A stretch of DNA of 64,000 nucleotides, from assembly GCA_904066235.2 (NCBI GenBank), contig CAJFCV020000001.1, positions 6,200,001-6,264,000 of the forward strand, given 5' to 3'. The notes under the pieces were generated by a model, which ran no database searches, had not been told where the DNA came from, and was given only the letters and a program-made list of their open reading frames with translations. Source of the DNA: Bursaphelenchus xylophilus. Lineage: Eukaryota; Nematoda; Chromadorea; Rhabditida; Aphelenchoididae. Shown here piece by piece: positions 1-12,121 of the stretch. A program made the position numbers and the translations under genes. How positions within the stretch are numbered: the stretch's first letter is position 1; every line of letters begins with the position of its first letter.

Positions 1-179
1 AGAGTAATGAGAAGAATAAACTCGATTATGGATCGTAAAGAATGCGCGTCGAATACGATGAAACGTACAATTACCGGACGACGCGACAACCAGGGAAAGA
101 AAGAATGCACTCTCCGAGCACTTATTGGTTTGAGTTATAAATCACATAACCCCCGCAATTAAAATACGGTAGGGCTTAC

Positions 180-788
180 CTGAGTCATGGTCATTCCCGT
201 CATCATGGTTAACATCATTTTGTCGCCTTTGTTGGGATAGGGATTCGTCCGATGGGCATTCAGCCATTGCTTCAGGGGTTTGGTCGCTTCTCTGGTCGCG
301 TTTTTCCTTCGACTAGGGTCCATCATATGGTACGAATTGAAGGGAAAGGGAGCCGCAAATGCACCATGTCTCATGGCTTCTGTCAATTCCTGAAAAACCA
401 TTGGATAGTTACTCAAAAAAACAATTCGGAAGTCATCATCTACTGTAAATGGGCTTAAAGTTTCGTTTCTTACCAGATTGGGGTAGATGCCGAAGGGAAA
501 GCCGGCAGTTTGGGCATTATGGGCGGCCAATAAGGCCCTGAAAGCAGGATTATCGGGATTGGCCGCGGCCGGGGCTAGTGGATGCTGGGAAGGCGTGGGG
601 GTCGTGGAGGATGGAAGCAGCTGATTCATGACTCCAGAATTGTTCAAGATCTCGCTCATCGCACTCAGCACGTTCTCATCCATGAAGGCCGGCTTCTCCA
701 CTTCTGCGGACGCCGTTTGTCCCGCGAAAGCCGAGAGTTGTTGCTGGAACGCGCGCAGTTTCTCGGCCGCACTCTCTTCCGAAGCCAT
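180..788 (-). CDS. irx-1: Iroquois-class TALE homeobox protein, first visible coding exon (partial, runs off left edge)
   Basis: The exon encodes 203 residues, beginning [11 protein letters not shown] at 788 and ending at a GTAAGC donor after position 180. Its last ~50 residues are the start of an Iroquois homeodomain: [20 protein letters not shown], then [15 protein letters not shown] and TGMTMTQ, with the three-residue TALE loop extension (NPYP). The recognition helix (family pattern VSTWFANARRRLKK) must lie in the next exon, left of the window. Iroquois proteins are nuclear patterning transcription factors. The N-terminal 150 residues are Ala/Pro-rich and low in complexity. A TTTCCAG acceptor lies about 40 nt upstream of the ATG, so this may be the first coding exon after a spliced leader or a 5' UTR exon; upstream in-frame ATGs up to 905 are less likely starts. 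Family assignment is firm; naming the exact orthologue is inference. Confidence 0.88.
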
Positions 789-1545
789 CGCTGACGCTGA
801 TACGGAGTGCGGGAGCTGGAAAGCCAATGTCATTGGAAGATTTGCAAGTGAATGGGAAGGTAGTAGCACATAAAACGCGAGACTGCCACCTCTACTTGTG
901 CACACGCGTTTGCATAAAAGAACGATTGAATATTAAGAAGACGGGGACCATGGATATGCAAAACAGAGGACCGACAAATGCAATAAAGGCGGTAATCAGG
1001 ACACCCTTTTCTCCCCTCGCGGACATATCATCCCACCACCACGACACTTCACAAGCGAGATCTTTACCGCAGGCCCCAGTCCGTGGCTCTTTATTGCGCG
1101 ATGGCCCGTGGAATGCCACTTGATATGCCCGCTCCTTTGGCGGGCGCTGTTCGAAAAAGCGACGCCCCAGCTTCGAACACGAATGCCCACCTTGTTCTAC
1201 ATGATGTGCGCGGATCTGATAAGGAAAAGATAATCCTGACGTCGGGGTTCATCGACGAAGCAATTCATTTGATTCCATTTCAAATAACTTAATCGACAAA
1301 CCTTATCGCCGGGAAAATAAGCGAAACAAACCACGCAACTAATATGATTTGATCGTCATAAAAAGCAGAAGATGGAGCTTTTCTCATTGTTTTTACAACG
1401 ACACAAACGAGACGTCAACGAAGACGGGAAAGACGCAAAGAATGATTGAACCACTAAGAGAAGACTTCTCTTGTCCAATGACAACTTCCACGATGCGCGA
1501 ATGGACTCAAATCACAGCACGGTGGGGGCAGGTGCGATCATCAGA

Positions 1546-1557
1546 TGACATGTGTCA
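1546..1557. promoter_or_regulatory. Palindromic TALE/Iroquois-type site TGACATGTGTCA
   Basis: The 12-mer is a near-perfect palindrome containing ACATGTGT, which fits the ACANNTGT consensus reported for Iroquois homodimers and, as TGACA half sites, other TALE homeodomains. It lies about 760 nt upstream of the Iroquois start and is embedded in AGATGACATGTGTCAGA, repeated with a single change at 5340. Function is inferred. Confidence 0.4.
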
Positions 1558-4500
1558 GAGCGACACCACTTGTTGGAGGAAGGGAAAATGGAAAAAGGAC
1601 AGCGGGATACCCGAATTTCGAAGGATCTAATCGAGAATTGACTTGTTCGAACATGCCCCGAGACATCTCTCCTTTCATGCTGTGATTTACTGTACGCACA
1701 AACACTGCTGCCCTACATAACTCACATTCAGAGATTACGAAATTTGGTTCATTCAAAAGTAAATTAAGGAATGCCCAATATTTAGAACAGATCAAAGTAA
1801 AACATGTAAGATGGCATACGGTATAAAACACAATAAACGCCCGCCTTTACAACAACATGAACAACATAAATTGATGTAAGAGACGAGGAGGAGGCAGATA
1901 CTAAGGTACAAAAGCGACACTGTTTCATAAAATTAAAACAGATTGAGAAGGCGGGCAGAACACGAGTTCTTCTCATCACAACCGGTGCGAAATTTGTGTT
2001 AAATCACTTAACTCCGCCCCTTGTTTCATTTAGGAAAGGGAGAGCGCTGATTGGCTGCGCGGGGCGAGGGGGGATGGGGCGCGAGGGGAGCTAAGATGCA
2101 GAAAAGATTAGTTATAACGACCATCGACATGATCTGGGACCGTGTCGGACAACACACGCCTTTAATCATTTCGAGTTTTTGCAGTTAACTCGATTAAAAA
2201 AAAGAGGGCGGAGTCTGCGGCGAGGATTGGCTGAGAAGTTTCGGCTGCGGCCAAGGTTGTTTTGGCGGCCGAAATGGATCCTGTTCAACTCGAATAATGA
2301 CTCCCTCCCAGGCTCTCGCACAAAAACAAGCCGAAAACCACATTCCTCGGCCCCGAATAACATGGCCGCAGTTGGTTTTATAGGCCACAAGGAAGCGGCC
2401 AACCATTCGCCCTGTGGTTAAAAAAGGCCCGATTACGGTGTTGGGGCCTCCGAAAACATTGGGCGAGCAACAGTGGCCCTGGAAGAGATCGATTCTGGGA
2501 GTCGTGTTCTGTTCTGACAACCAGCCCCATCCCCGTTGGTTTGTTCAGCCTCCATCGCCCAATTCAACGCTGTCATAACGTGTAAATGAGGTCGCAGGGA
2601 GAAAGGGAGGAATTATAATAAAGAGACCGACTGCCTCTTCGTGTAACTCCAATCCACAAACCCATCACACGCGACTACAGTAGGAAAATTGGGGCAGATC
2701 AGGGGTTTTATGTTTACATCATGTCCAACAAAATGAACACAAAAAGTTTAAAAAAAAAGAAAAATAAGAAAATACGATATAATGTAGACGGCAAAAAATA
2801 AATGGAGGATTAAGAAATGAAAAAATAAATGGAAGATTAAACAGTGGTAAAAAGTAAAGTCATCCAATTTATTAGAACAAAGACAGTAAATGGATACTGT
2901 AGCTGATAGTTTAACCAATTATGAGAAGAAAGAGTTCCCAGAACCACTTGTACCTTGTCCAAGACAATATTTACGATCCTGTCGCCGAAGATCAATGCTA
3001 GGCCATTCCCACACATAAAACCCTTTTAGGGAGGGGTGGGCGGGCACGGAAGCCTCGAAATCCCCAATAAACCTATAAAAGCGGGCCTGAGAAACGGTAA
3101 TGTAAAGTGTTATATCGAATGACAGAGTCATTCTCGAGTGATATTAAATGCAAACAAAGGCCGGTTTAGTGCTCAAAAGGGCCGGGCCAGGCTAATCTCA
3201 ACCACAAACTGGGGAAACTCATGCATCTGAAGTACCAGTCATCAGAATTCAAGACTGTAGAGGCATCGGATTACTTGTTTGCGCGCGGGAAATGGCCTGC
3301 GGGGATGGCTGAGAACAATCATGAATGGCTGGGAATCTCTCGAGAAATGGAGTGCTGTCCCGAGTTATCCACACCCAAATTAAGTACGACATTAGGCATT
3401 CGGAAGGCCTCGGATTCACACCCAGAAGCAGCTATTTAGACATCGAACAAAGGCCCTACGGTAAGGGCGACAATCCATCATAATGTTTGAGTAGCCGGCG
3501 CACAATCCCGCAGTCTGTAATTCTCACGGGCCTCGGGCATTCAAACCGTTTAACGCCTAACAGATTGAATTCAATTCTGCCACTCTTATCTAGATTATTG
3601 TGTCGATATGCTCCAAGATGATGTCCAAGCCGATGCTCTCCCCTCATTTCGCATTCAAGTGGCCATAAATGACACAAGATGTCAGTCAGTAAATAAGGCA
3701 TAATATTATGAATAGACATGTATAAAATAATGCTCGGATGTGTGGAATGCGCGGCTCTCTTTGTCGCCAAACACTTCCGCTCTCTGCACACACGTCAATC
3801 TAATTTATTGATGACAGAAATCAGGTAACTGAGATTGTTGCGCGGCTTTTCCAAAGAGAAAACCACCTGGCCATAATAATATAAATAAAGGGATGTCTGG
3901 CGTCTCTCCGAACCGTGCTCTCTCTCAATTATCGCCTGCCTTTTCGGGTTATGATCGCTTTAAAGACGAGGCCAGTTCTCGAGAGGATCAAGTCGAGAAA
4001 GGAATTAGAGCCCCGACAAAAGCCTGTTTGCCCATAATCGACTCTATATATTACCCTTTCTTCTGTGATTCGGGTCGCAGTTTGTTTGTCTAGAATTAAC
4101 GCGCGAATCACTTAATGTTACAGTAGACCAGGGTCTTGGAAGAAGTCTTAAGGGGAGGCTTGTCGCTGATAATGGACAGTGAGAAGAGACACGGCCTGAG
4201 AGAATGGGGTAAATAGATCCCCCAAGTCTGAAATTGAATCCCGCATCTATGCAAAACACGTAAATGGCGGTAATTAAAGCCAGGAACATGGATCCGCAGG
4301 GATATGAAGAAGATGCCAGCGGCTATTTGTGTGATACCGAGCAGCTGGCACCCCCAGAAGCGGCGTCGGGGCCGTAATGACCGGAGAGGAAATTAAAAAA
4401 CGTTTTGAGCGTGTTTGTTCATGGTTTAACCAAACAGAATATGTGTAAGGACATAGCTAATTAAGACATTACACTGGATTCTAACGAAATGGCCAAGATC

Positions 4501-5341
4501 AGAGAAGCTAGAAGCCGCAGTCCAAAGTGGATGCACGACCCGTTAATCACCCAAAAAACTACTCGAAGGAATTATAATTTTAGTGCGACCCATCAAAAAA
4601 AAGAGGAATATTGGCATGCAAATTGAATAGATTCCAAGATTTATGAGCCAGCCGCAAAGGGAGACGGTACCTGCCTTCAGAATTTCCCTCTCCTCTCGAT
4701 TCAACTTTTTTGAAAAGACGCGGCGGGAAGTGGAGACACAAAAGAGATGAGGTCACAGCCCTTGGAGACCACCGCTTCTACCTTGTAATGAACGCCGATG
4801 ACAATTGGGAGATGACATTCTGGGAATCTGTTCGTGAAATTACACATGACCGTATTCTCTAATCGACTTAGGAGATGAATGACCCCCAGGTGTGCCCCCG
4901 TAATTGCCCCACAAAAAGATCCATCTGCCCGACACATCCTCGATTACATAACCCCGGAGATCAATGACGGATTAGAGTGCGTATAAACTGACTTATTGTT
5001 TACCATCGATAATATAAACACACATGTTTCTGGAGTGGCTAAACTCCTCGATGAAGGGGTCAAGATGCTGATCGGGTACAAAAACAGACGCTTACTGTAA
5101 TCTGGGAAAGAATAAAACCACGAAATAAGGGGACTAATCGAGGAGCGGCCGAATCCAAATCCAATTTGAATAAAGTCGCCGCCCGACCCGTGATTTATCT
5201 TCTCACACCTTCCTGTGCGTTGTAACCTCGCACCAACTGTGCCGGTAGTGTAAAGACAATTAGAGGCGGGGGGAAAGAGGGGTGTTAAGAATGTCTTACA
5301 ATGTCCGGATCGAATGGCCCGGCCCGGATCAGGCTGACAGA

Positions 5342-5353
5342 TGACAGGTGTCA
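5342..5353. promoter_or_regulatory. Palindromic TALE/Iroquois-type site TGACAGGTGTCA
   Basis: This is the second copy of the site at 1546, embedded in AGATGACAGGTGTCAGA and preceded by a further TGACA half site at 5335. It fits ACANNTGT. Two 17-mers differing at one base, 3.8 kb apart, are unlikely by chance. Function is inferred. Confidence 0.4.
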
Positions 5354-8300
5354 GATATTAACACCCGGTTCGAGTAGCCCGGCGCCCGCTCATATCACAT
5401 ATTAATCATGACTGGTTGTCGACATACTGTAATCCGATCCTCAATCCCAAAATTAACTTGTAAACGGGTAATTAAGAGGCAAAAACAAAGTTTTTGTGAG
5501 AAGTGATTGGGAAAGATTAATTGCGTGTTATCTCCAAGAACAAGTCGTTACTCTTTAGGACCTATTAAACGGACAAGTTGGAGGGAATAATTGTTTTGAC
5601 AGTAGTGTTCGTATCTAACAACCGAGGCCCTTCATTCGGATTACAGTACGCTTGGATGCCTGCAAATCGGATTATTCAAAACATGGCCGGCTAATATGTC
5701 AGTTATTAAACAGCTGCCCCGTGTGAAACTGATGTCAATCAGACGGGGAACGCTTCATAAACATTTGTTTGGGGCCTTGGCCCAAGGTGTCAAGGCCTGC
5801 CACTTGCGCGTGCGATGATGGATCGGCTCTCCGATCAGGGAGGCTGATCCAGATCATTAGTGGAATTGGCTGTTATTACAACATATGCGGATGGAAGCCA
5901 CACTAAAAGTTGGAAAGGGGAGTCATTATGCCTCAAAATATGCTGTATCAATTAAAAAATTTTGCTTATGAAATGACTCCTTATAAATTTTCAATCTACG
6001 GTATCATGTTTAATGCAATGTCCGATTACAGGCGGAAGTCATCTTTTATCCCCGGGAACGACTTGATCTCATGCGACAGGCCCGAGACTCGCCCTTTGAG
6101 AGCTCGCCGCCCTCACCTTGCGCAATGTTCGTATCTTCGGCACACTTCTTCACACCCTCGCTCAGTCCTCCACTATCACCGGCACCATCAAAAAGAGCCA
6201 TCAAATGAAATTCTCGCGAGATCATGACATTAATGTAATTAAAAAGGCTCTCTCGGACATTAATATGATCTGTTTGATAGTTACGTAATCGTGGCATGAG
6301 ACCAGGTGCGACCAGAGAAGAATATCCTCGGATTGGAGGGCCCAAAAACGAATGATAACACCTGATGTCCTCCACAATATCTTCTGCCAATAATCTGATC
6401 CTATTCTACAATCTAACCCCTCAAAAGCCCATGCAATCTTATTTATCCCTTTTTTGTTTATGTTGACCTGCCCCGAGGCGTTATTCGAGATGTCCTTCAT
6501 TCGAATTGGAAGTGCAAATTGGATACGGTAATCGAAAGGACATTCGTTTCGCGCGTTGCATGGTTATCAGCGATCGGAATCGCGGATCGAACCTCTCCAA
6601 TTCTGGCTCCAGATGGCCTTCCAGTAATCAGTGCGCCAAATCAGAGTCCCGCGAGAGTTCCGAACGGCCTTCCTGCCCTTCCCCAACCTCAATTCCCGTT
6701 ACCTGGAGGCCAGAAGAAATAAATATTATCCCACACACCTGTCTGCAGCCGATCGCGCGCAGATAAGAGGCCATCAATCAGGTACCCCCGATTCCACAAA
6801 TGTCCCCACAAATGGGATGAGGAAGGTCGGGGGACGTTGTAAACAAGATTGGAACGATAACCATTCAAAATACAGTAGACAGCGCAATATTGCACAAGTT
6901 GGGCTGGCCCATAACTTTGGAAGAAATAAAAATTTGCAAACATTTCAGGGAAAACAAAGCCTCCTGAACAGAAAAGAGAAGATTCCCACACTTACAATCA
7001 CCTACAAGTGTCTACAAGACCCTCGAAGAGATTATCGGCCTGCTCTTGTTGAAATAAATGAGATAAGCCACTTCCAGACCCTTTAAATGTAAATGAAGAA
7101 TCCCCCGAGGGCATGGCCAAGATGCTAAGCATCAGAAGCCACTTGACCTGTCATGTCTCTTCCAATCCAGAATTTGGTTTTTGTTCGGTTTTCGGATTAC
7201 ATAAACAAAAGGAAGTTCTCGAAAGGGGATACTGTAACAAAAAATACAGAATTTGGAAAAGTAATCAGACGGAAGTAAGGGTTACATCAGCTATCAGAAG
7301 TGAGGCTAAAGACGAAAAAACGGGCCGATCTGAGTGTCGGGTCTTTAACGACTCATAAAAACAACTTTCGCACCCACTTGGGCGATAATAAATATGAACA
7401 AGGGAATGAAAACCGCGCCATCTCCCTTTCTCACCTGGGCCAAGCGAGATTTTTTGAATTTTTTTGGAACAAAATTACACTAGGACAGATGGATGGTCGT
7501 TAGAATGATGTTGGCCAATGATTTGGCCACTTCTATTTCGCTAAAATGACCGGTCTTATGGCCACAATCCCCACATCTGACAAAGTGCGCGCAAAACACA
7601 CGTGGTCAGAATGTGGAGAGGAATCGAGAGTGGATTAGATCAAGATGTTTATGGACAGACAATGAAGCACCCGATGTTTCTGAATGTGAGATAAAAGAGG
7701 GCGAGAGAACAGGGCGAAGGGAGCGGGAGCAGACCGACATGAACATACGGTAGTGAGGCATAAAACATCACACATATTGGAATTAGCTTCGTCCTCAAAA
7801 TCGCATAAAAAGAGATCGAAATGGGAGAGAAGGGCAATGTCAACATATTGAATAACATGTTGAACACACAGAGCGCGTACGGTAGATTAAGACGTCTTAA
7901 AAGGAAATGGGCCCGACATTCTGAAGTCAATTCGAGAATCAAACAATCGCCCAAATCCACCTAATCCCTCATGAAGAAGCGTTTAAAAAGGGAAACGCCG
8001 CTCAAACAAGAGGCCAAAGGCCCACTCCCTTTCTGGGTTTGTACTCGAGGATTCGACCGTCACAGGCAACTTACAAAGATAAGCAGGCAAGTTTACACAG
8101 TAATAATCTCTGCACGAATCCCCGAAGACAGTCATCCAAAAGCATATTCTCGGACAAGGTGTCCTATAATTAGAGTGCGGGGTTTCGCGCATTCCCCGTC
8201 CTTTTTCAATATGGATCCGAACCCCGGATCCATTTTCGGGCCGGCCAACGCCTTTGATGACATTGATTTGGCGCATTCAACTTCGAGTAATGAGTAATTA

Positions 8301-9077
8301 GTGTACATTTCATTTATTTTTTACGGAGTTATTAAAATAAAATATACCGGCATTGCACAAAGGGATTATGTTGAACAGGATTTACATTGTTTTAGGGTTC
8401 TTTGGAGGGGGAAATTGGATGAGGAGGATCGGTGGAGGAGGCCACCGAAGAACGACCCGAGTTCGCCGAACAAGTGCTGCTGTTAACGTGCATTGCCTCG
8501 GGCGATTCCATGTTTTCGTACAGATTGAATCTAAACAAGTCATCATCATTTGATTGGGCTAAAACATTCGTGTTCGGACCCACTCTCAAAAAAAACTTTT
8601 CCGACCTGATGTGAGTCCGGACTGCATACAGACTTAATTTAAAAGACACTTCGCGAGTTGCTGAAGCAGGCTCAAATGGGGGTCTGCCCTAGAATTTGAC
8701 CCCCACTTTTTTCTGTCTCAACTGATTACATATAGGCTGTTAAACAACTTGGTGAATTTTTTTCAAAAAATTCGTCATCATGACCGAGATATGACATATT
8801 TATTGAATTTCGTTTAATGTGATATATTGTGCTAATTTATCGCCGAAACATCTCAGAATTGAGTAAACTTCCGTTATAGGCCATGCTGAACAACTTTGTA
8901 ATTGACCCCAAGTTTGTCAGGTTACTGTAACATACCGTAACTCCCATGCTCAATCAATAAATCTCGATTTTCTCGATTTTTTTCAATAATTTTCTCGGAA
9001 TTTTTTTGCATTTTTGGAATCAGCATCAAATTCTGCATCGGATAGACTATATGCGCATCTCCAGATAGGTGTACAAA

Positions 9078-9150
9078 AATGTCGTGGCGCAACCGGTAGT
9101 GGGTCGGACTACCATTCAAAAGGTCCCGGGTTCGAGTCCGGGTGGAAGCA
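9078..9150 (+). repeat. tRNA-derived sequence in left foldback arm (not a functional tRNA)
   Basis: An A box (TGGCGCAACCGG at 9085) and a perfect B box (GGTTCGAGTCC at 9129-9139) with a fully paired T arm are present. The anticodon stem has two mismatches and the flanking acceptor halves do not pair, so it is a tRNA-derived pol III promoter rather than a tRNA gene. The D-arm resembles nematode tRNA-Trp, but the triplet at the anticodon position is ACC. Confidence 0.7.
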
Positions 9151-10011
9151 TAAATGCTCAAACGCGCTGCAAATTGTCCCAAAACAGTTAGAATCTATTG
9201 GAACTGTGGTAAAAATAAATAATAATTAACACTCTTCCTTAAAAAGGCTAAATTTTGGATTTTACGAAATTTTTGAAAATCATGATTTTTGTGGGCCCAA
9301 ATCTGCTGAACAAATGAAAATTTTTTGTAAGCGATTTTTTTGTTTAGAAACAACGCAGGCACACAGAAAGACTATTCCTCAAAGGTTTTCGTTCAATTTT
9401 GCCCAAGACACCAAAAAATTTTCGTATTTTGCCATTTGACAAAAAGTTGAGATAATGATTTTCAGGCGTCCTTACGCGGAAACGTTTCCGATTTGTCTAG
9501 AGCAGTTTTTTGCGCTGCCTTCAAATATCTTTCTAACAGCCGCGAAAATTTTCCACAAAAAATTTTACATTAAAAAATTGGTAGATATTCACATATTTCA
9601 TGATGTTACAGTGTTCAATCTTGTAAAATTTGCTAAAAATGCGACTCCCCATAGTGGAAAACATGTGTATCCACGTTTGAATGACGTTACTTCGGCTTAG
9701 AGGGTTCTGGCGGTGCTCGCCGATTAAAACAAAAAAGTTCAGCTTTTTGGTGTTTTGGGCAAAATTGAACGAAATCCTTTGAGGAATAGTCTTTCTGTGT
9801 GCCCTGCGTTGTTTCTAAACAAAAAAATCGCTTACAAAAAATTTTCATTTGTTCAGCAGATTTGGGCCCACAAAAATCATGATTTTCAAAAATTTCGTAA
9901 AATCCAAAATTTAGCCTTTTTAAGGAAGAGTGTTAATTATTATTTATTTTTACCACAGTTCCAATAGATTCTAACTGTTTTGGGACAATTTGCAGCGTGT
10001 TTGAGCATTTA

Positions 10012-10084
10012 TGCTTCCACCCGGACTCGAACCCGGGACCTTTTGAATGGTAGTCCGACCCACTACCGGTTGCGCCACGACATT
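10012..10084 (-). repeat. tRNA-derived sequence in right foldback arm (not a functional tRNA)
   Basis: This is the reverse-complement copy of the tRNA-like segment at 9078-9150, with the B box at 10023-10033 and the A box at 10066-10077 on the minus strand. The core is identical to the left copy. Confidence 0.7.
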
Positions 10085-10675
10085 TTTGTACACCTATCTG
10101 GAGATGCGCATATAGTCTATCCGATGCAGAATTTGATGCTGATTCCAAAAATGCAAAAAAATTCCGAGAAAATTATTGAAAAAAATCGAGAAAATCGAGA
10201 TTTATTGATTGAGCATGGGAGCTACGGTATGTTACAGTAACCTGACAAACTTCGGGTCAATTACAAAGTTGTTCAGCATGGCCTATAACGGATGTATACT
10301 CAGTTTTGAGATGTTTCGGCATTAAATTAGCACAATATATCACATTAAACGAAATTCAAAAAATGCGTCATATCTCGGTCATGATGACGAATTTTTCGAA
10401 AAAAATTCACCAAGTTGTTTAACAGCCTATATGTCATCAGTTGAGACAGAAAAAAGTGGGGGTCAAATTCTAGGGCAGACCCTCCTTCCACAACTGGCGA
10501 AGTCTCTTTTAAATATATTTTCGTGATGTTAGACACTAAAACCATCTTTTCAATTTTAACCTGCAGCTTGCCAAAAAATAAAAAATTGTTTCTTTCACAG
10601 TGAACACGGATGTTTTTTCAAGTTTGTAATTAATCATCCAGATTATACTCAAGACATGACTATTAAAAGTATTCC

Positions 10676-12121
10676 TTACGTGGATCCATCCTCGCCTTCG
10701 ATGGTGACGTCATTCTCATCGTCACTATCGGGATCAGGAGAGATAAAGACCACTTCGAATTCAAGTTCTCGGTTTTCCATCATCTGGAATGACCCATCTA
10801 CATCACAAATATTACCTTCGCTTACCTGTTTGGAGAGAATTTGGACGGCTTCATTGTGTTTGACGGAACGGAGGTTGATTCCGTTGACGGACAAGATGGT
10901 ATCACCCACATACATCTTGCCACAACGCTCGGCTGGTTGTCCTGGATGGATTTCCGAGATCAAAATCGGCACTCCATGTTCTCGGCCACCCTGCATGAGG
11001 CAATTAATAAGTAATTAAAATCAATATTAGTATCAACAATAAAAATTCCTACCGTAATGGATATCCCCAGGCCTTCCGTGGGCTCCTTGACCAGCTTGAC
11101 CACTCTCATTTTACCCGAATTCTTATTTAATTTGTTTTTGAGCTGCGTTGGGCCTTCCGTTGAATGGGAAGTGCTGTTCCGAAGTCGTCCTCTGCAAGCT
11201 CTGATCACAGTTTTATGTCGGTGCAGGTGGATCTCAGCTTCGAGTTGATTCCAGAGCCGATCATGCTCAGCTCCTCTCATGTCTCGACCCAATAACTGTA
11301 TTTGTTGTATTCTAAACAGCTCTTCTTCGTCTAATTTATACTCAACTTACCTTCCGGCGAGTTCTTTATCCAGATATTTAGCTGCCAGTCTAGCTGCGTA
11401 TACCTCGCTTTGCATGGATCCCAACATCTGCCGGAGTTTGTGGTTCTCCTTGGTCAGAATCTCGACCTGAGCTTCGGCCTTCGCGGCTGGGATTTGCTGA
11501 TTTCGTAAATGTTGGATCTCTTGGTCCTAAAATACGATAAAACTGAGGAGAAAATCACTTACGATCTTCTTGCGTAACATGTCCGATTCATGCGGAGCTG
11601 TTCGAGAATAAAGTTGACATTGGAGGGAATGGATCTGAAGAGTCAGATCGCGGGATTCTCGCTCGGCGACCGTACACAAAGCATTTACACCTGCCAACAT
11701 GTCACGATACTCCTCGACTTGGTCCTGAAAGTGTAAAAAAGGTGACGATTGCGCAATTATTACATAGCTCGGCAACTTGAGATCGAAGTGACGATTGCAT
11801 CACTTTGAATCTGTTAATCTTAACCAAAACAATCTCACAAAATCCGGACGTCCACTTCATTTCACTTACCGTCAGTCTGTTATTCTTGTGCGCCAAAGTT
11901 TGGCATTTGCAGACCATCTGGGCAAAACAAGAGCTGATTGCGGTCATCTTCTGTCTGCATTCGTAGGCAATGTCGGCCTGATCGGCGTCGATTTCCCCCA
12001 ACGTCAGATCCATCTCCACAAAAGCCTTATCGAAATCCTTTTCCAGATCCTCCAACCACCTCAGCTGGGTGGTCTTGGGCGGGTTATCTGGATTCTGAAC
12101 CGAATTTGAGGTCTGGGCCAT
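10676..12121 (-). CDS. GOPC: GOPC/PIST (Golgi-associated PDZ and coiled-coil protein)
   Basis: Six exons: 12121-11870, 11724-11563, 11526-11351, 11311-11053, 10990-10826 and 10783-10676, giving 373 residues. GOPC is a peripheral trans-Golgi protein that sorts membrane cargo through its PDZ domain and binds syntaxin-6 and Rab-linked partners through its coiled coil. The N-terminus ([20 protein letters not shown], then [12 protein letters not shown]), the coiled coil, the conserved run [18 protein letters not shown] and one PDZ domain ([27 protein letters not shown]) align with vertebrate GOPC almost without gaps. The C-terminal tail is acidic. The last intron (10784-10825) is only 42 nt, in frame and without a stop, so retention would add 14 residues inside the PDZ domain; comparison with vertebrates favours splicing. 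Confidence 0.93.

Larger units (their letters stand above)
906..8679. other. Long intergenic stretch upstream of the Iroquois gene
   Basis: No recognisable gene is seen in 7.8 kb. Open frames here reach at most about 110 to 150 codons, resemble no known family and lack consistent splice signals. As the Iroquois gene is read leftward from 788, this is its 5' flank; long gene-poor flanks are typical of developmental regulators. It holds two near-identical TALE palindromes (1546 and 5342), many TACNGTA heptamers, a TATAAAAG block at 3072 and an open-frame island at 8390-8630. Confidence 0.6.
8680..10482. mobile_element. Foldback element with ~740-bp inverted arms, each carrying a tRNA-like sequence
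   Basis: The left arm (8680-9417) and right arm (9744-10482) are reverse complements of each other with scattered mismatches, roughly 90 to 98 percent identical by eye. They flank a ~325-bp unique spacer. The ends read GGGTCTGCCCTAGAA and its complement. Each arm has a tRNA-like segment with good A and B boxes. No transposase frame is present, and no convincing target duplication is seen at the ends. It may be a foldback transposon or two copies of a tRNA-derived SINE-like repeat in opposite orientation. A transcript across it would form a very long hairpin. Confidence 0.85.

Noticed and set aside
6506..7086. Overlapping open frames up to 151 codons in the irx flank
   Set aside because: No family match, different frames open at once, and no start or splice context; probably chance frames in GC-rich intergenic DNA.
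9078..9150. A functional tRNA gene
   Set aside because: The T arm and both internal promoter boxes are good, but the anticodon stem has mismatches, the acceptor halves do not pair and the copy sits in a foldback repeat.
8922..10240. Open frames MGQFAA... in both foldback arms
   Set aside because: They are antisense to the tRNA-like segment, identical because the arms are copies, and have no protein match.
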